Assembly: GCF_040412425.1 (NCBI RefSeq)
Contig: NC_089766.1
Span: forward strand, 13,784,508 to 13,848,507
DNA length: 64,000 bases
Direction: 5' to 3'
DNA from: Macrobrachium rosenbergii
Lineage: Eukaryota; Arthropoda; Malacostraca; Decapoda; Palaemonidae
The position numbers and the translations under genes were made by a program. Positions 23,416 to 37,295 of this stretch are shown one piece after another (the first letter of the stretch is position 1; every line of letters starts with the position of its first letter). The notes beneath the pieces were generated by a model, which saw nothing but the letters and a program-made list of their open reading frames with translations, did no database searches and was not told the DNA's origin.

Positions 23416-23439
23416 CATATATATATGTATATATATGTA

Positions 23440-23503
<64 letters not shown>

Positions 23504-23513
23504 ATATATTATG
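23340..23513 (+). repeat. (AT)n microsatellite
   Basis: TA array broken by TGTATATATACATA-type variants. Confidence 0.9.
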
Positions 23514-23574
23514 GCTTAGGGCTTTTGGGGTTGCTGCAAATGTGACAGGAGCGTATTACATTCTGCTATCATTG

Positions 23575-23790
<216 letters not shown>

Positions 23791-23803
23791 ACCTACATAC
23801 ATA

Positions 23804-23821
23804 CACACACACATAAATATA

Positions 23822-23912
<91 letters not shown>
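23804..23912 (+). repeat. (AC)n(AT)n microsatellite
   Basis: Short CA run, then about 42 TA units. Confidence 0.9.
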
Positions 23913-23916
<4 letters not shown>

Positions 23917-24046
23917 CATATCAAAGAGAACAAAAATAAGTGTATTTACCGTTCATCGTGAAAGCTATTAAAGGTATAAGACCCCTTCTGTCCGTGTCAG
24001 CTCAATGACTAATAGATCGATATTTTATTAGAGTGAGCATGGAAGG

Positions 24047-24048
<2 letters not shown>

Positions 24049-24094
<46 letters not shown>
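24049..24094 (+). repeat. (GA)n microsatellite
   Basis: About 22 units. Confidence 0.95.
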
Positions 24095-24096
<2 letters not shown>

Positions 24097-24183
24097 TCAT
24101 GGACGAGGGTTGTATCTAGTAAAGGTATTTAGGTTATAGCAATGCCTATACAGGGTTCACATAACTAGTGAACCCTTTATTGA

Positions 24184-24493
24184 GAATAGAATAAATATAG
24201 AATTTAGGCCAGAGGCCAAGCGCTGGGACCTATAACGTCATTCACCGTTGAAAGAGAAACTGACAGCAAAAAGATTTGAAAGGTGTAACAGGAGGAAAAC
24301 CTCGCAGTCGTACTGTGATTCAATTGTTAGGAAAGGGTGGAAAGTAAGATGGAAGGAAGAGAATGTGAACGGAGGTACAGTAAAAGGAATGAAAGGGGTT
24401 GCAGCTAGCGGCCGAAGGGACGCTGCAAAGAGCCTTAAGTAATGTCTACAGTGCACCGCATGAAGTACACTGACGGAACTACCCCCTTACGGG
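24184..24493 (+). mobile_element. SINE-like family A, copy 6 (full length)
   Basis: All landmarks are present, from GAATAGAATAAATATAGAAT to ACTACCCCCTTACGGG, with only scattered substitutions. A good reference copy for the family. Confidence 0.9.
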
Positions 24494-24810
24494 ATGTGAA
24501 CCCTTTATTTTCGGTTTGTAACAATACTTCGCTATGGGCAGATGCATCTCTACAAACACACATTCTTTGGACTATGTTTGGCTCATATGTGCAAAGCCTT
24601 TCTGGTAAGGAAAAACCACCACCAGGACTGCCTTCGTCAGGAGGATAAATGGATGACTTTGGTCTCTGTCAGGAAGGAAAATTCCTACTACTTTTTCTTT
24701 AAGAAGAAATAGCTATATAATTAATTTCTTCTAAGAGGAATGTTTTCGATGGTCTGTTTTGGAAATAATTTTTCCATGGTCCTTCGTGACTATTTCCATG
24801 TCCCCTTCTT
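24494..24810. other. Non-genic sequence
   Basis: Unique sequence leading into the 27-bp minisatellite. The first degenerate units can be guessed from about 24740. Confidence 0.4.
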
Positions 24811-24814
24811 TAAG

Positions 24815-25512
24815 AATATTTTCCATGAGCTGGTCCTGAAGAATATTTTCCATGACCTGGTCCTGGAGAATATTTTCCATGACCTGGTCCTGGAGAATAT
24901 TTTCCATGACCTGGTCCTGAAGAATATTTTCCATAACCTGGTCCTGAAGAATATTTTCCATAACCTGGTCCTGAAGAATATTTTCCATGACCTGGTCCTG
25001 AAGAATATTTTCCATAACCTGGTCCTGAAAAATATTTTCCATGACCTGGTCCTGAAGAATATCTTCCATGACCTGGTCCTGAAGAATATTTTCCATGACC
25101 TGGTTCTGAAGAATATTTTCCATGACCTGGTCCTGAAGAATATTTTCCATAACCTGGCTCTGAAGAATATTTTCCATGACCTGGTCCTGAAGAATATCTT
25201 CCATGACCTAGTCCTGAAGAATATTTTCCATGACCTGGTCCTGAAGAATATTTTCCATGACCTGGTCCTGAAGAATATTTTCCATGACCTGGTCCTGAAG
25301 AATATCTTCCATGACCTGTTCCTGAAGAATATTTTCCATGACTTGAAAAACATCTTCCAAGGCCTGTTCTTGAAGAATATTCTCCATGGTATCTTCTTGA
25401 AAAACTTTTCCATGTCCCGAATGACATTTCTCATGACCTGTTCTAGTAAAATATTTCAAATAATCAGTTCCTGAAAAATATCTTCCAGTGTCTATTCTTG
25501 AAGAATATTATC
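24815..25512 (+). repeat. 27-bp minisatellite (about 25 copies)
   Basis: The unit is GAAGAATATTTTCCATGACC plus TGGTCCT, 27 bases. Single-base variants such as CATAACC, ATCTTCC and CTGGTTC are scattered among copies. Divergence rises at both ends. Because 27 is a multiple of 3 and the unit lacks stops in several frames, long frames open on both strands (for example 9-residue repeats KNIFHDLVL). This follows from the period and is not evidence for a protein. Confidence 0.95.
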
Positions 25513-26433
25513 CCATTACAGGTCTCAGCCAATAAGAGACTCATATTTGATCCAAAGTAAGAAGAATTATTCCTGTGGTCTTTCATTTATGATAGAATAT
25601 TCCTCTCGACCTATGATGAACTAGAAGGAATATCCCTATTAATCAAAAAACATATGTTCAAGACCGCCTTAAACTTGCTAAGCAAGCCGCCGAGGAACAG
25701 AATGACCGTGAGAGAAAACCAAATAGGGAGAGAAAAGTTAGATAATAACCATAAAAGAAAAAGAACCGAATAAGAACAGGCACCAATCGCCTCCAAAATA
25801 CACCAAGCAATGTCGTCTTCACGAGCTGACGTATAAAGTCATAACGCTTACGAACATCAACGCATAAACACCTACGGCAAAATAAAAGAAAAAAAAGGAA
25901 AATCGATCCTTATCGAAATCCGATACGGCCGTTCCTGAAGTCATACTTAAACGATCTTAGATAAGAGCGCCCTTCCTCCTCCGAAATTTTCTTCCCTTTG
26001 ACTTAATGACAGTAATGAAAAGTAATGACAATAATTTTGCCTAAAATGACGATATTACTCCTTCCTTGGGTGGGGAAGGAGGGAGGGGAAGGGGGGTTCT
26101 CATATTACGCCCCATGTCTTTATTGGGAAGTGAAAATCATATGTTTCAGTCTACGGTTACGCTTAAACTCATTCAGAATATATATTGGGTCATTATTCGG
26201 GCACGTGTGGAAATTTGCGCTAAATATTCAGAGACCAACATAAACAGAATGTCAGTTTTTTAAAAATTATATTTTAAACAGCCACAACTCATAAGAGTTC
26301 TGGCAAAAATGAGAAGAAAATCACCAGAGAATACTTTCTGATAATTTTATGCTCACATTTCTATGGGCATTTACTGGAAGACTAAATGAGCATATTTTAA
26401 GCAAGAATTATATTTTCTCATCCTTTTCCACAG
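25513..26433. other. Non-genic sequence
   Basis: No recognised exon or repeat. A G-rich tract GGGAGGGGAAGGGGGG lies near 26080. Confidence 0.4.
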
Positions 26434-26482
26434 TAGTAGTAGTAGTAGTAGTAGTAGTAATAATAATAATAATAATAATAAA
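26434..26482 (+). repeat. (AGT)n(AAT)n microsatellite
   Basis: About nine AGT units change to AAT units. Confidence 0.85.
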
Positions 26483-26489
26483 ATAATAA

Positions 26490-26694
26490 TGGACCTTGTT
26501 TGTCCGGCCCGGGTGGGAACGGGGTAGGTAGGGGATCGGCAGGGCAAGGGAGACATGACACATCCACCCTCCTCATGCAAACCTGTTTGTCCGCCCCGGA
26601 TGGGGGCGGGGTGAGAAGAGGATCGGGGGGATAGGGAAGACATGACGAGCAGCGTTAGGTTCCAGAGCAGCGTCGCACGCGTGATCAAGCTCGT
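26490..26694 (+). repeat. GC-rich ~90-bp tandem duplication between AAT arrays
   Basis: The block TTGTTTGTCCGGCCCGGGTG ... GGGAGACATGAC (26498-26558) is repeated in diverged form from 26581 to 26645 (CTGTTTGTCCGCCCCGGATG ... GGAAGACATGAC). A tail with CGCACGCGTGATCAAGC runs into the next (AAT)n. GC content is far above the flanks. It looks like an interspersed element with an internal duplication and an (AAT)n tail. Confidence 0.6.
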
Positions 26695-26697
26695 AAC

Positions 26698-26780
<83 letters not shown>
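26695..26780 (+). repeat. (AAT)n microsatellite
   Basis: About 28 uninterrupted units. Confidence 0.95.
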
Positions 26781-26783
<3 letters not shown>

Positions 26784-27135
26784 TTCAAAGGAATTCATTC
26801 TGTGGTTTTTGCAATACAAGTACTTGATATTTCTTTTGGTTCTTGGCGTTTTCATTCCCCAATCGCGTTTCTGTTGTGAATCCACTTTCGAAGTTTTGTC
26901 TTTCAAATGATCGAAGTTATTCGATACCAAAGTCCGAATAAAACTAAAAATAAAAAGAATAAGAATGGTACTAATAATAATAATAACGCGTTATAATACT
27001 GACAATACCAAAGCTACAATACAACCCAGTAATAACAATGATGATGATGATAATTCAATTGATATATTAAAAAGACAGAGCCAAAATTCCTCCGAGCTAA
27101 CAATGGACTTCAAGAGCGATTAGGTATAAGGTTTC
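26781..27135. other. Non-genic sequence
   Basis: AT-rich with short (AAT)n and (GAT)n runs at 26970-27055. Nothing else was recognised. Confidence 0.4.
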
Positions 27136-27175
27136 AAAAAGAAGAAGAAGAAGAAGAAGAAGAAGAAGAAGAAGA

Positions 27176-27233
<58 letters not shown>

Positions 27234-27458
27234 GAGAGAGAAGAAGGAGGAGGAAGGAGGAGGAGGAGGAGGAGGAGGAGGAGGAGAAGAAGAAGAAGAA
27301 GAAGAAGAAGAAGAAGAAGAGAGAGAGAGAGGAGGAAGGAGGAGGAAGAAGGAAGGAGGAGGGAGGAGGAGAAGAAGAAGAAGAAGAAGAAGAAGAAGAA
27401 GAAGAAGAAGAAGAGAGAGAAGAGAAGAAGAAGAAGAAGAAGAAGAAGAAGAAGAAGA

Positions 27459-27512
<54 letters not shown>

Positions 27513-27513
27513 A
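27136..27513 (+). repeat. Purine-only mosaic array (AAG)n/(GA)n/(GGA)n, about 380 bp
   Basis: A continuous homopurine strand of alternating AAG, GA and GGA blocks, with AAG-to-GA transitions repeated four or five times. Mirror-symmetric homopurine DNA can form intramolecular triplexes (H-DNA). Confidence 0.95.
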
Positions 27514-28268
<755 letters not shown>

Positions 28269-29011
28269 GCTTTTAAAAGAGGGAGGTTTCCTCCAGTATA
28301 TCAGGATTATGTTACCTGTACCTACGACCTTCATCTGGCTGCGACCCACTACAGTCGACTATTTATCAGATGTACAAATATACGTATACTTGTGGGTGTG
28401 TGTGTGTGTGTGTACAAGAAATACTGAAAGAAAAGGAAGAGATAAAAAAAAAGCATTGAGTGAATGATAAGCTCAAGGATACTTAAGAACAATCATCGGT
28501 TTTGTGTACGTCACACAAGTAACAAGCAAGTGTCCCATGAATATGTCTTCTCAACTCCTTAGTCTTCAGAAGGAACCCCATACATTCAACTAAAGATAAA
28601 CACGCCGAGGCGTAAGGAGTTCTGGAGAGGCATTAGCTCCATTCATCTCTTATACAGTTTACTCAGCAGGGTGGTTCTCATAAGCCTTAGATGCACTACA
28701 GTCACCTTGAGGTTCCTCAGGCTCCGTTGGTATTGAAAATGTTTGTTGACAGTACCATCTTAACTTCTGCCTGTCTGTTTGGCTATTTTTTTTTTTCTCT
28801 CTCTCTCTCTTACTCTCTGCCTCTTGACATGGATGTCACTTCAGTACTACTTTACAGAGCCATGTTTATCTATTTTATTTCTGTGCCTATATTGGTGTTT
28901 ACATTTGTATGTATTTTTATCTGGTTTCTGATAAACATATATTTGATTGTTATTTATTTTTATATTCTATTTTTCCTATGTTCATCCTATTACGTGGAAG
29001 CTATCCTATAT

Positions 29012-29015
<4 letters not shown>
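28269..29015. other. Non-genic sequence
   Basis: No confirmed feature. A short (TG)n lies at 28395-28412 and a (TC)n at 28797. Confidence 0.4.
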
Positions 29016-29097
<82 letters not shown>

Positions 29098-29098
29098 T
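29016..29098 (+). repeat. (AAT)n microsatellite
   Basis: About 27 units. The right flank carries GGTCAGCT twice (29101 and 29132); no LINE 3' UTR was recognised on either side. Confidence 0.95.
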
Positions 29099-29691
29099 AG
29101 GGTCAGCTGGTCACTATCGGCATATCTTACAGGGTCAGCTAGTAAAGGAACATTCGGTTCCCAGCTTAACCAATAACCTGGTCCCACCTCTCTCTCTCTC
29201 AGTATACACATGTTTAGCCTGGGAAATATAAAAAATATGAGACGTATAATATAAGTTGACAATTAGGAATTTACTGAAAAATCCAGAAAATAACGAAAAA
29301 TACTAGAACAAATAAGATACCAGTCAACAGAAATACATCTTTTAGGAAATACAGATCCATTAATAAATAATGGATAAACCTCTTGTGACCTGAATGAAAA
29401 AATCGCAAACAGGGAGACTAATGAATGTGACGTATAAAAGGCTACAGTGGATGGATTAAGAAAGAAGAGAAAGGAGCTCCGAAAAACTGCTAAGACCACA
29501 CCTTCCCAGAAACACTGGTAAAAGTCAGCTATAAAGAGTAATTACGGAGAGACAGACAGATTCAGTACCAAATACATGTAGATAACAATTAACTTAATAT
29601 CAAATAAAATATCCATTTCAAAAACATTCAAGACAAATGGGAAAACATCCATGTTCACAAAGGTTAGGCACAAACAGAAGCACGTAAAAAA
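29099..29691. other. Non-genic sequence
   Basis: AT-rich; nothing recognised. Confidence 0.4.
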
Positions 29692-30063
29692 TGTTCTTCG
29701 GCGCAATCGAGTTTTCTGTACAGCCGCTACAGCATATAATCAAGGCCACCGAAAACAGATTTATCCTCCGGTGGTCTCGGTATAATGATGTATGAGTCGC
29801 GGCCCATGAAAGTTTAATCACGGCCCGGTGGTGGCCTATCCTATATCGCTGCCAGAAGCACGATTATGGCTAAGTTCAACCTTAAATAAAATGAAAACTA
29901 CTGAGGCTTGAGAGCTGCAATTTGGTATGTTTGGTAATGGGAGGGTGGATGATCAACATGCCAATTTGCAGCCCTCTAGCCTCAGTAGTTTTTAAGATCT
30001 GAGGGCAGACAGAAAAAGTGCGGACAGACATAGCTGGCACAAAAATTTTCTTTTACAGAAAAC
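29692..30063 (-). mobile_element. Hairpin element D, copy 2
   Basis: It runs from TGTTCTTCGGCGCAATCGAG / GTTTTCTGTA to TTTTACAGAAAAC. The inner stem AAAACTACTGAGGCTTGAGA (about 29892) pairs with GCCCTCTAGCCTCAGTAGTT (about 29975). It aligns with 4434-4812 over the whole length in the reverse orientation, with scattered differences. This supports an independent insertion of the same element. Confidence 0.8.
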
Positions 30064-30420
30064 CAAAAACCCACATATCTTAGGCCATAAACAAAATCCT
30101 TCAAAATAAATAAAAAACTAAATGTGACGTAAAGATACTTGCATACCGTCACCAACACATTTTTACAGGTATCATTTAGGTCACTGCTCTGTTGTGCTCC
30201 ATGGGATAATTCCTCTGCTTCTCAAGCGATCTCGTGACACCATCCGTTCAGCCACCTCTTCCAGTTTTGGAATTCTCTTCCTGCTTCTGGTGTCCATATC
30301 TAATTATGACCTTCTTTCCTTTAAGATGCAGGTCTATTGCTCATTTCGTGAAACTCCAATCTTCCGCATTTTCTTTTATTTTCATGTTTCCTTCGGAACT
30401 GGGCTACCATTAGCCTTTGC
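30064..30420. other. Non-genic sequence
   Basis: Unique, T/C-rich from 30180 to 30400; no splice pair. Confidence 0.4.
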
Positions 30421-30444
30421 TCACACACACACACATATATATAT

Positions 30445-30529
<85 letters not shown>

Positions 30530-30537
30530 ATATACAT
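30421..30537 (+). repeat. (AC)n(AT)n microsatellite
   Basis: CA blocks alternate with TA, then a long TA run. Confidence 0.9.
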
Positions 30538-30586
30538 TATAAACTGCTTGTGAGTTATCTGGCCTCACAACTACCAGGGCTACTGA

Positions 30587-31728
<1,142 letters not shown>

Positions 31729-31787
<59 letters not shown>
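31729..31787 (+). repeat. (GA)n microsatellite
   Basis: About 29 units. Confidence 0.95.
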
Positions 31788-31791
<4 letters not shown>

Positions 31792-32853
31792 CAATACTGC
31801 TTGATCTCCTTCAAAGAGCAAAACGTGCTTTACGAACCCCTTTCAACTCGGTTCTAAGAGCAACGCAATAGACTTCACAACAAAGTATCCGGTCTAAGAG
31901 GCAGAGAGAGCCAAGAGGATTCGATATCCCGTCTAGGCGCTGCTGTAATGGCAGAATCGTATTTGTTGTCATTTTGACGGAATGACCGCCGCTAAGATAA
32001 TCACGTTCTTGCCCGTGTCTGCCTCTGGTAGTTTGTATGAAGATAAGCCCCAAATACAGTCTAATTTTGCTGAAATATGATGAAAATGTTCACTGGGTAT
32101 CGCCTCTGAAGGAAGCTGATGAGAATGGACGATTTATTGTCATAAAAACTAAGACTGATATGAGAAATATTGATAGAGAAGAGTAGCGTGGTTTTCAACG
32201 TTGAATCAATAATGGAACTTTTTTTTGAGAAGTCTGACAGACAAGGGTACCACTGGCATTCATAGACCATGAAAAAAAAGTTTTTATAGAAATAACACTG
32301 ATGCACTTAAGAGCGCGTGGAGCTTAGCAGTTTGCAGAAAAATTAGAAAGTGTTAAATTAGGAAGTGTTAAAATTATGGAAATATGAGAATGATTGGTCT
32401 TTGTTTAAAATCGGTCTGAGCAAAGGTGTGCTTTGTTTCCAAACACATATATACTTATATCTTGATAGGGCAAGCAACGCCAACAGCCAATAAATACTGT
32501 GAATAATTGGTCTGCAACGCACAATTCGTAATATTCATGTCATATCCTGACACTTCTCTATAAAGTGAAGAAAAAAAGAACGAAAAAAAAGGAGGGATCT
32601 CATATGCTGGTAAGGTTCATTAAACCATACAAAGGGATATGGCATTTCAATCTTATCGTGATCTATATTCTTCACGGATCATGACTTCCTCTTTATCTCT
32701 TCCCCCAGGTCCAGCCACCCTACACCCCCTCCAAGTCCCTCCCTCCCTCCCATGCGGCCCCCCAACCCCCAACCGTCATCATCCTCCTATGAATGATATT
32801 AATCGATAAATTATATTCCCGACCTTCGTCGTGATAGGTCGATAAGGATGCAG

Positions 32854-32857
<4 letters not shown>
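31788..32857. other. Non-genic sequence
   Basis: Unique sequence. At 32690-32790 a pyrimidine tract ending CTCTTCCCCCAG is followed by a short Pro-rich open frame (see findings). No other feature. Confidence 0.4.
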
Positions 32858-32898
<41 letters not shown>

Positions 32899-32925
32899 TC
32901 TTCTTTGTAATTAGTCATCAATATT

Positions 32926-32970
<45 letters not shown>

Positions 32971-33022
32971 TCGCCTTTTGTAATTAGTCATCAAAATTGT
33001 GTGCGTGTGTGTGTGTGGGAGC

Positions 33023-33083
<61 letters not shown>

Positions 33084-33212
33084 AAATGAATCACCTTACG
33101 CAACAAATCTTAAGTATTTATGAGAAACTTACACTTTTTCGCAATTTCGCTCATTTTTCATAAAGAAAAACTAAGACAGCAAATCATTATCTGCAATAAG
33201 TCATCAATATTT

Positions 33213-33272
<60 letters not shown>
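32858..33272 (+). repeat. Higher-order repeat: (GA)n plus TAATC...GTAATTAGTCATCAATATTT unit
   Basis: Four or five (GA)n blocks are separated by related spacers such as TAATCTTCTTTGTAATTAGT and TAATCGCCTTTTGTAATTAG, then CTGCAATAAGTCATCAATAT. The spacer plus GA tract has been duplicated as a unit of about 70-110 bases. One spacer also contains (TG)n. Confidence 0.85.
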
Positions 33273-33275
<3 letters not shown>

Positions 33276-33574
33276 AATAATTTTTTGCAGTTAATCATTC
33301 TTTTTTTTTTTTATTAAAGTCTGTCAAAAAAGGAAATTGCCCTCATAATTAATTAATGAAAATAAATAATGATAATAAATTCTTAAACGTAATGAAAAAA
33401 AAACATGTAATAAATAAAAATCATGTAAATACACGCTAATTTAAATCAATGCATTAAAGATATCAATGTTACTCTAATAAAAAACTTAAAAAGTACATAA
33501 CATTAATAAACTGACATAAACTCATAATGCTGTTAAACAAGAAAATAATTCTAAGTGTTCTTGTGACTACGAGA

Positions 33575-33575
<1 letters not shown>
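33273..33575. other. Non-genic AT-rich sequence
   Basis: Nothing recognised. Confidence 0.4.

Positions 33576-33615
<40 letters not shown>
33576..33615 (+). repeat. (AAT)n microsatellite
   Basis: About 13 units. Confidence 0.9.
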
Positions 33616-33711
33616 GTAAGTTAACAGATCGCAAACGGAAGTCAACATCCGATATATACAGCAAGACAATTTACTTTCGTCCTTCTTTTAATCGAAAGCT
33701 TTTGAAACGCC

Positions 33712-34422
33712 CTTACAACTAGTTATGTGCTAATTATCTAAACAGCTAGTTATGTGCTAATTATCCAAACAGCCACTCATGTGCTAATTATCTAAACAGC
33801 TAGTTATGTGCTAATTGTCTAAACAGTTAGTTATGTGCTAATTATCTAAACAGCATGTTATGTGCTAATTATCTAAACAGCCAGTTATGTGATAATTCAC
33901 TAAACAACTAGTTATATGCTAATTATCTAAACATCTAGTTATGTGCTAATTATCTAAACAGTTGGTAATGTGCTAATTATCTAAACAGTTAGTTATGTGC
34001 TAATTATCTAAACAGCATGTTATGTGCTAATTATCTAAACAGTCAGTTATGTGATAATTCACTAAACAACTAGTTATGTGCTAATTATCTAAACAACTAG
34101 TTACGTGCTAATCATCTAAACAGGTAGTAATGTGCTAATTATCTAAACAACTACTTATGTGATAATTCTAAACAGCTGATTATGTGCTCGTTATCTAAAC
34201 AGCTAGTTATGTGATAACTGCCTAAACAGCTGATTATGCGCTCATTATCTAAACAGCTAGTTATGTGATAATTACCTAAACAGCTGATTATGCGCTCATT
34301 ATCTAAACAGCTAGTTATGCGATAATTACCTAAACAGCTGATTATGCGCTCATTATCTAAACAGCTAGCTATGTGATAATTACTTAAACAGCTGATTATG
34401 TGCTCATTATCTAAACAAAAGT
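33712..34422 (+). repeat. 27-bp minisatellite with 54-bp dimers (about 26 units)
   Basis: The unit is CAGCTAGTTATGTGCTAATT plus ATCTAAA, 27 bases. From about 34170 two unit types alternate strictly, one with CTGATTATGCGCTCATTATC and one with CTAGTTATGTGATAATTACC, forming a 54-bp higher-order repeat. An 18-residue repeat frame on the minus strand follows from the period and is not a gene. Confidence 0.95.
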
Positions 34423-34664
34423 TCAAGCGAAGATGCAATGCATTACTGCCCTAATGCTATTCTCCTCGTATTCAATACATTTCTATCTATTTATTAATGC
34501 ACTGATTTATTTTTCCTTTTTTAATAAATGAGATCTCTTCTTTCTGTACTTTCCTTTACCTCCTTTTACTTTTTCCTAATGGACACCTTAATATTCTTTG
34601 GAAGCTTGAATTCCAAGTCAATGGCCCCTTTGGTGGGCTTGTTCCATATGAATAGGTTTCATCT

Positions 34665-34669
<5 letters not shown>
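34423..34669 (+). mobile_element. LINE 3' end (ORF2 C-terminus plus 3' UTR), copy 3
   Basis: The first bases encode KFKRRCNALLP followed by TAA, the ORF2 C-terminus. The 3' UTR then runs through TTTGGAAGCTTGAATTCCAA, GTCAATGGCCCCTTTGGTGG and TAGGTTTCATCTCCTGAAT. The 5' truncation point falls exactly at the end of the 27-bp minisatellite. Confidence 0.7.

Positions 34670-34731
<62 letters not shown>
34670..34731 (+). repeat. (AAT)n microsatellite, LINE tail
   Basis: About 20 AAT units directly follow the LINE 3' UTR. Confidence 0.9.
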
Positions 34732-35013
34732 TTCTTATACTCGCGGGCGGCGATGACTTATAAATATACACAGTCATACAAGCGCTGTCGTTGGCACATC
34801 CATATATAATAATTAAGGTGGAAAAATCTTTTATTTCGGTCGTTTTCAAGAATGGGAAAAATTATTTCGAATATTTTATACTTCTCCTTATGAACCTTAG
34901 AATGAAAATCTTAACTCCTCCCTTTGGGGTTTCCAAAGTATCCTTTTGTCCTAAGGGACCTTATTATCACATTGTAAACCATGGTATAGACGTCCCCTAT
35001 TTCAGAAAACTGA

Positions 35014-35016
<3 letters not shown>

Positions 35017-35077
<61 letters not shown>

Positions 35078-35136
35078 GGAGGCAGCCAAATTGGCTTGAT
35101 ATCAAAAGAACTTTGGAAAAAAATTATGGCAAATAC

Positions 35137-35209
<73 letters not shown>

Positions 35210-35266
35210 ATAGGCAGCCAAACTGGCTCCATATCAAAAGAATTTTGGAAAAAATTGATGACAAAT

Positions 35267-35340
<74 letters not shown>
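35017..35340 (+). repeat. Higher-order repeat: (GA)n plus ~75-bp unit
   Basis: Three (GA)n tracts are separated by two near-identical spacers. Both contain AGGCAGCCAAAYTGGCT, ATATCAAAAGAAYTTTGG and ACAAATAC-like words. The unit was amplified together with its GA tract. Confidence 0.9.
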
Positions 35341-36579
35341 AAAACATCCAATCGTATGGCCGTGAAATCTACTTGAAAAAGACCAACCGAAAAAACTGGC
35401 AGCTTTATAAAACACGGAAAAAAATAGTTTTGGCAATCAAACGCTGATACTACTCGCCTTAGAAAGCAAAAATGACGAACAGTATGAAGAATCAAAGGTA
35501 AAAAAAAATAATTGGAAGCTATTTTTTTTATGAATCTTTGTTATCTACGATGGAAAAGTTCTGACACTGCTCGGGGCCTACACGCTTGGTCTAAGTTTGA
35601 AGCCCTACTGCTAAAAAAAAGATTGGAAAGCGGGTCTAAAAATCAAGAATAACTGATCTCCATGAATTAATTGTAATTCGCTCTATCCTGTTTGGGAAAT
35701 AAAATGGGACGGAAGTCTGAACTTTCGAAATTACAAACATCTATTGTGAAGTACGTTTATGTTAATTTCAGGAAGACATTACGGCTCTAGGGAAAAGGTT
35801 AATTAATTTTTTTAAACAACCGACTGAACGTTTTATAAAATTAATTTTGAAAATAGCTTTCGGCACAGACAACAACCAAAAAAATTAAATAGATAAAAAT
35901 AACGACGAAAGAGAATAAGAAAAGAAACAACGTACAAAAAAATGCAAATAAAAAACTACAATAAAAAAATGACATAACACTATCGACCAAAAGAATTGAA
36001 ACAGACAAACTGAAACAACAGTACGATTATAAACAAAAGAAAGACGAATTTAACCACAACAAAATCGAGTCATGGCACCAATCAGAAGAAGCGAATGGAA
36101 AAGTACGTCTCCCTTCTTCCACCGAACTTAACCTGGTGATTAATCCCGACGCGCTCATACAATATTGACCTGAGGTAAACTCTTCCTGGGCTAATTCATC
36201 TCGCCCTCTGTAAACACTCGTCCGGCGGGGATTGTACCAAGACAATGATCACTACTCATAACCGAGACTTTGTCATTATTTATGAAGTAAACAGAGAAGC
36301 GCTATTTCCGTTTGCCGTAGAAAATGAAATGTTTCTTTGTCTGGGACTAAATATATCAAAAGGGTGATGCGGGCGAGTATAGGTGTGTACTTCACTTTCG
36401 TGGTTAAACATCAGAGGTTATATTCGGTATAAGGTTATGGTATAAACAGGATGATGTTATTAGTTGAATTATTTATGAAACGGTGAATATAGTTACGGAT
36501 TTGTTTTTGTATCATGCTCATAAAATGCACCTACAGATGAGGCGACTTTAAGTAATGAAAAACGTGCGTAAGCATATTA

Positions 36580-36580
<1 letters not shown>
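35341..36580. other. Non-genic AT-rich sequence
   Basis: No exon, repeat family or microsatellite was recognised over about 1.2 kb. Confidence 0.45.
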
Positions 36581-36636
<56 letters not shown>

Positions 36637-36653
36637 TGTGTGTACACACACAC

Positions 36654-36712
<59 letters not shown>
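36581..36712 (+). repeat. (AT)n microsatellite pair with short (AC)n between
   Basis: Two TA blocks flank GTACATGTGTGTACACACAC. Confidence 0.9.
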
Positions 36713-36713
<1 letters not shown>

Positions 36714-37289
36714 CAACAATACCCCTTTTGGGATGAAGTTGCTAATCCCATGGCTTCCCTAGCTACATCCCTTTGCATCCAATTTGCATCCCTGGTTACA
36801 TTAACAGAAGTACCATGGAATTTAACGGAATGTGTCAAAAGCTTTCCGTCTCACTCAGAAATTAACAGTAAAAAGGTCGAATCATCATGAATTTAACGGA
36901 GTCAGAAAGTATTCCAGGCATGGCACTGGAACTCGTAATGTCATTTGAGGTCTTAAAAGACCTCTATCAAAAAAGCTGATTCCTGCCACTGGCTATGGAG
37001 CACGCGATATTTACGTATGTACCTAAATATACAAATCCTGTCACTAATGCCAGGATCACGTAATATATCGTCTGAGGCTAAGAGAAATAGGAGGGACCGA
37101 CACATCTTATAATATTGAGCATTTAAGGTAAAATAACAAAAACAACATTCACAAATGAATTGGCTGACTGTTATTCTCACTCCTGCCGTCGGGGAAGAAT
37201 GGGTGTTTATTCAATATGCTGATCCTGCCATTCGAAATGAACCAGATTCCAAAAACTAAATGTTTCCACACAACATACAGCAAATGGTT
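36713..37289. other. Intronic sequence downstream of the 37.3-kb exon
   Basis: Nothing beyond the splice donor at its upper edge was recognised. In the minus-strand sense this is the start of the next intron. Confidence 0.45.
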
Positions 37290-37295
37290 ACTTAC

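Noticed and set aside
24740..25474. A 244-codon plus-strand frame and several overlapping minus-strand frames as a repeat protein
   Set aside because: All follow from a stop-free 27-base tandem unit. Frames are open on both strands at once and no start context, signal peptide or splice site supports any one of them.
33712..34422. CRISPR-like array of ~27-base repeats
   Set aside because: Units are directly tandem without spacers, and the sequence is eukaryotic. It is a minisatellite.
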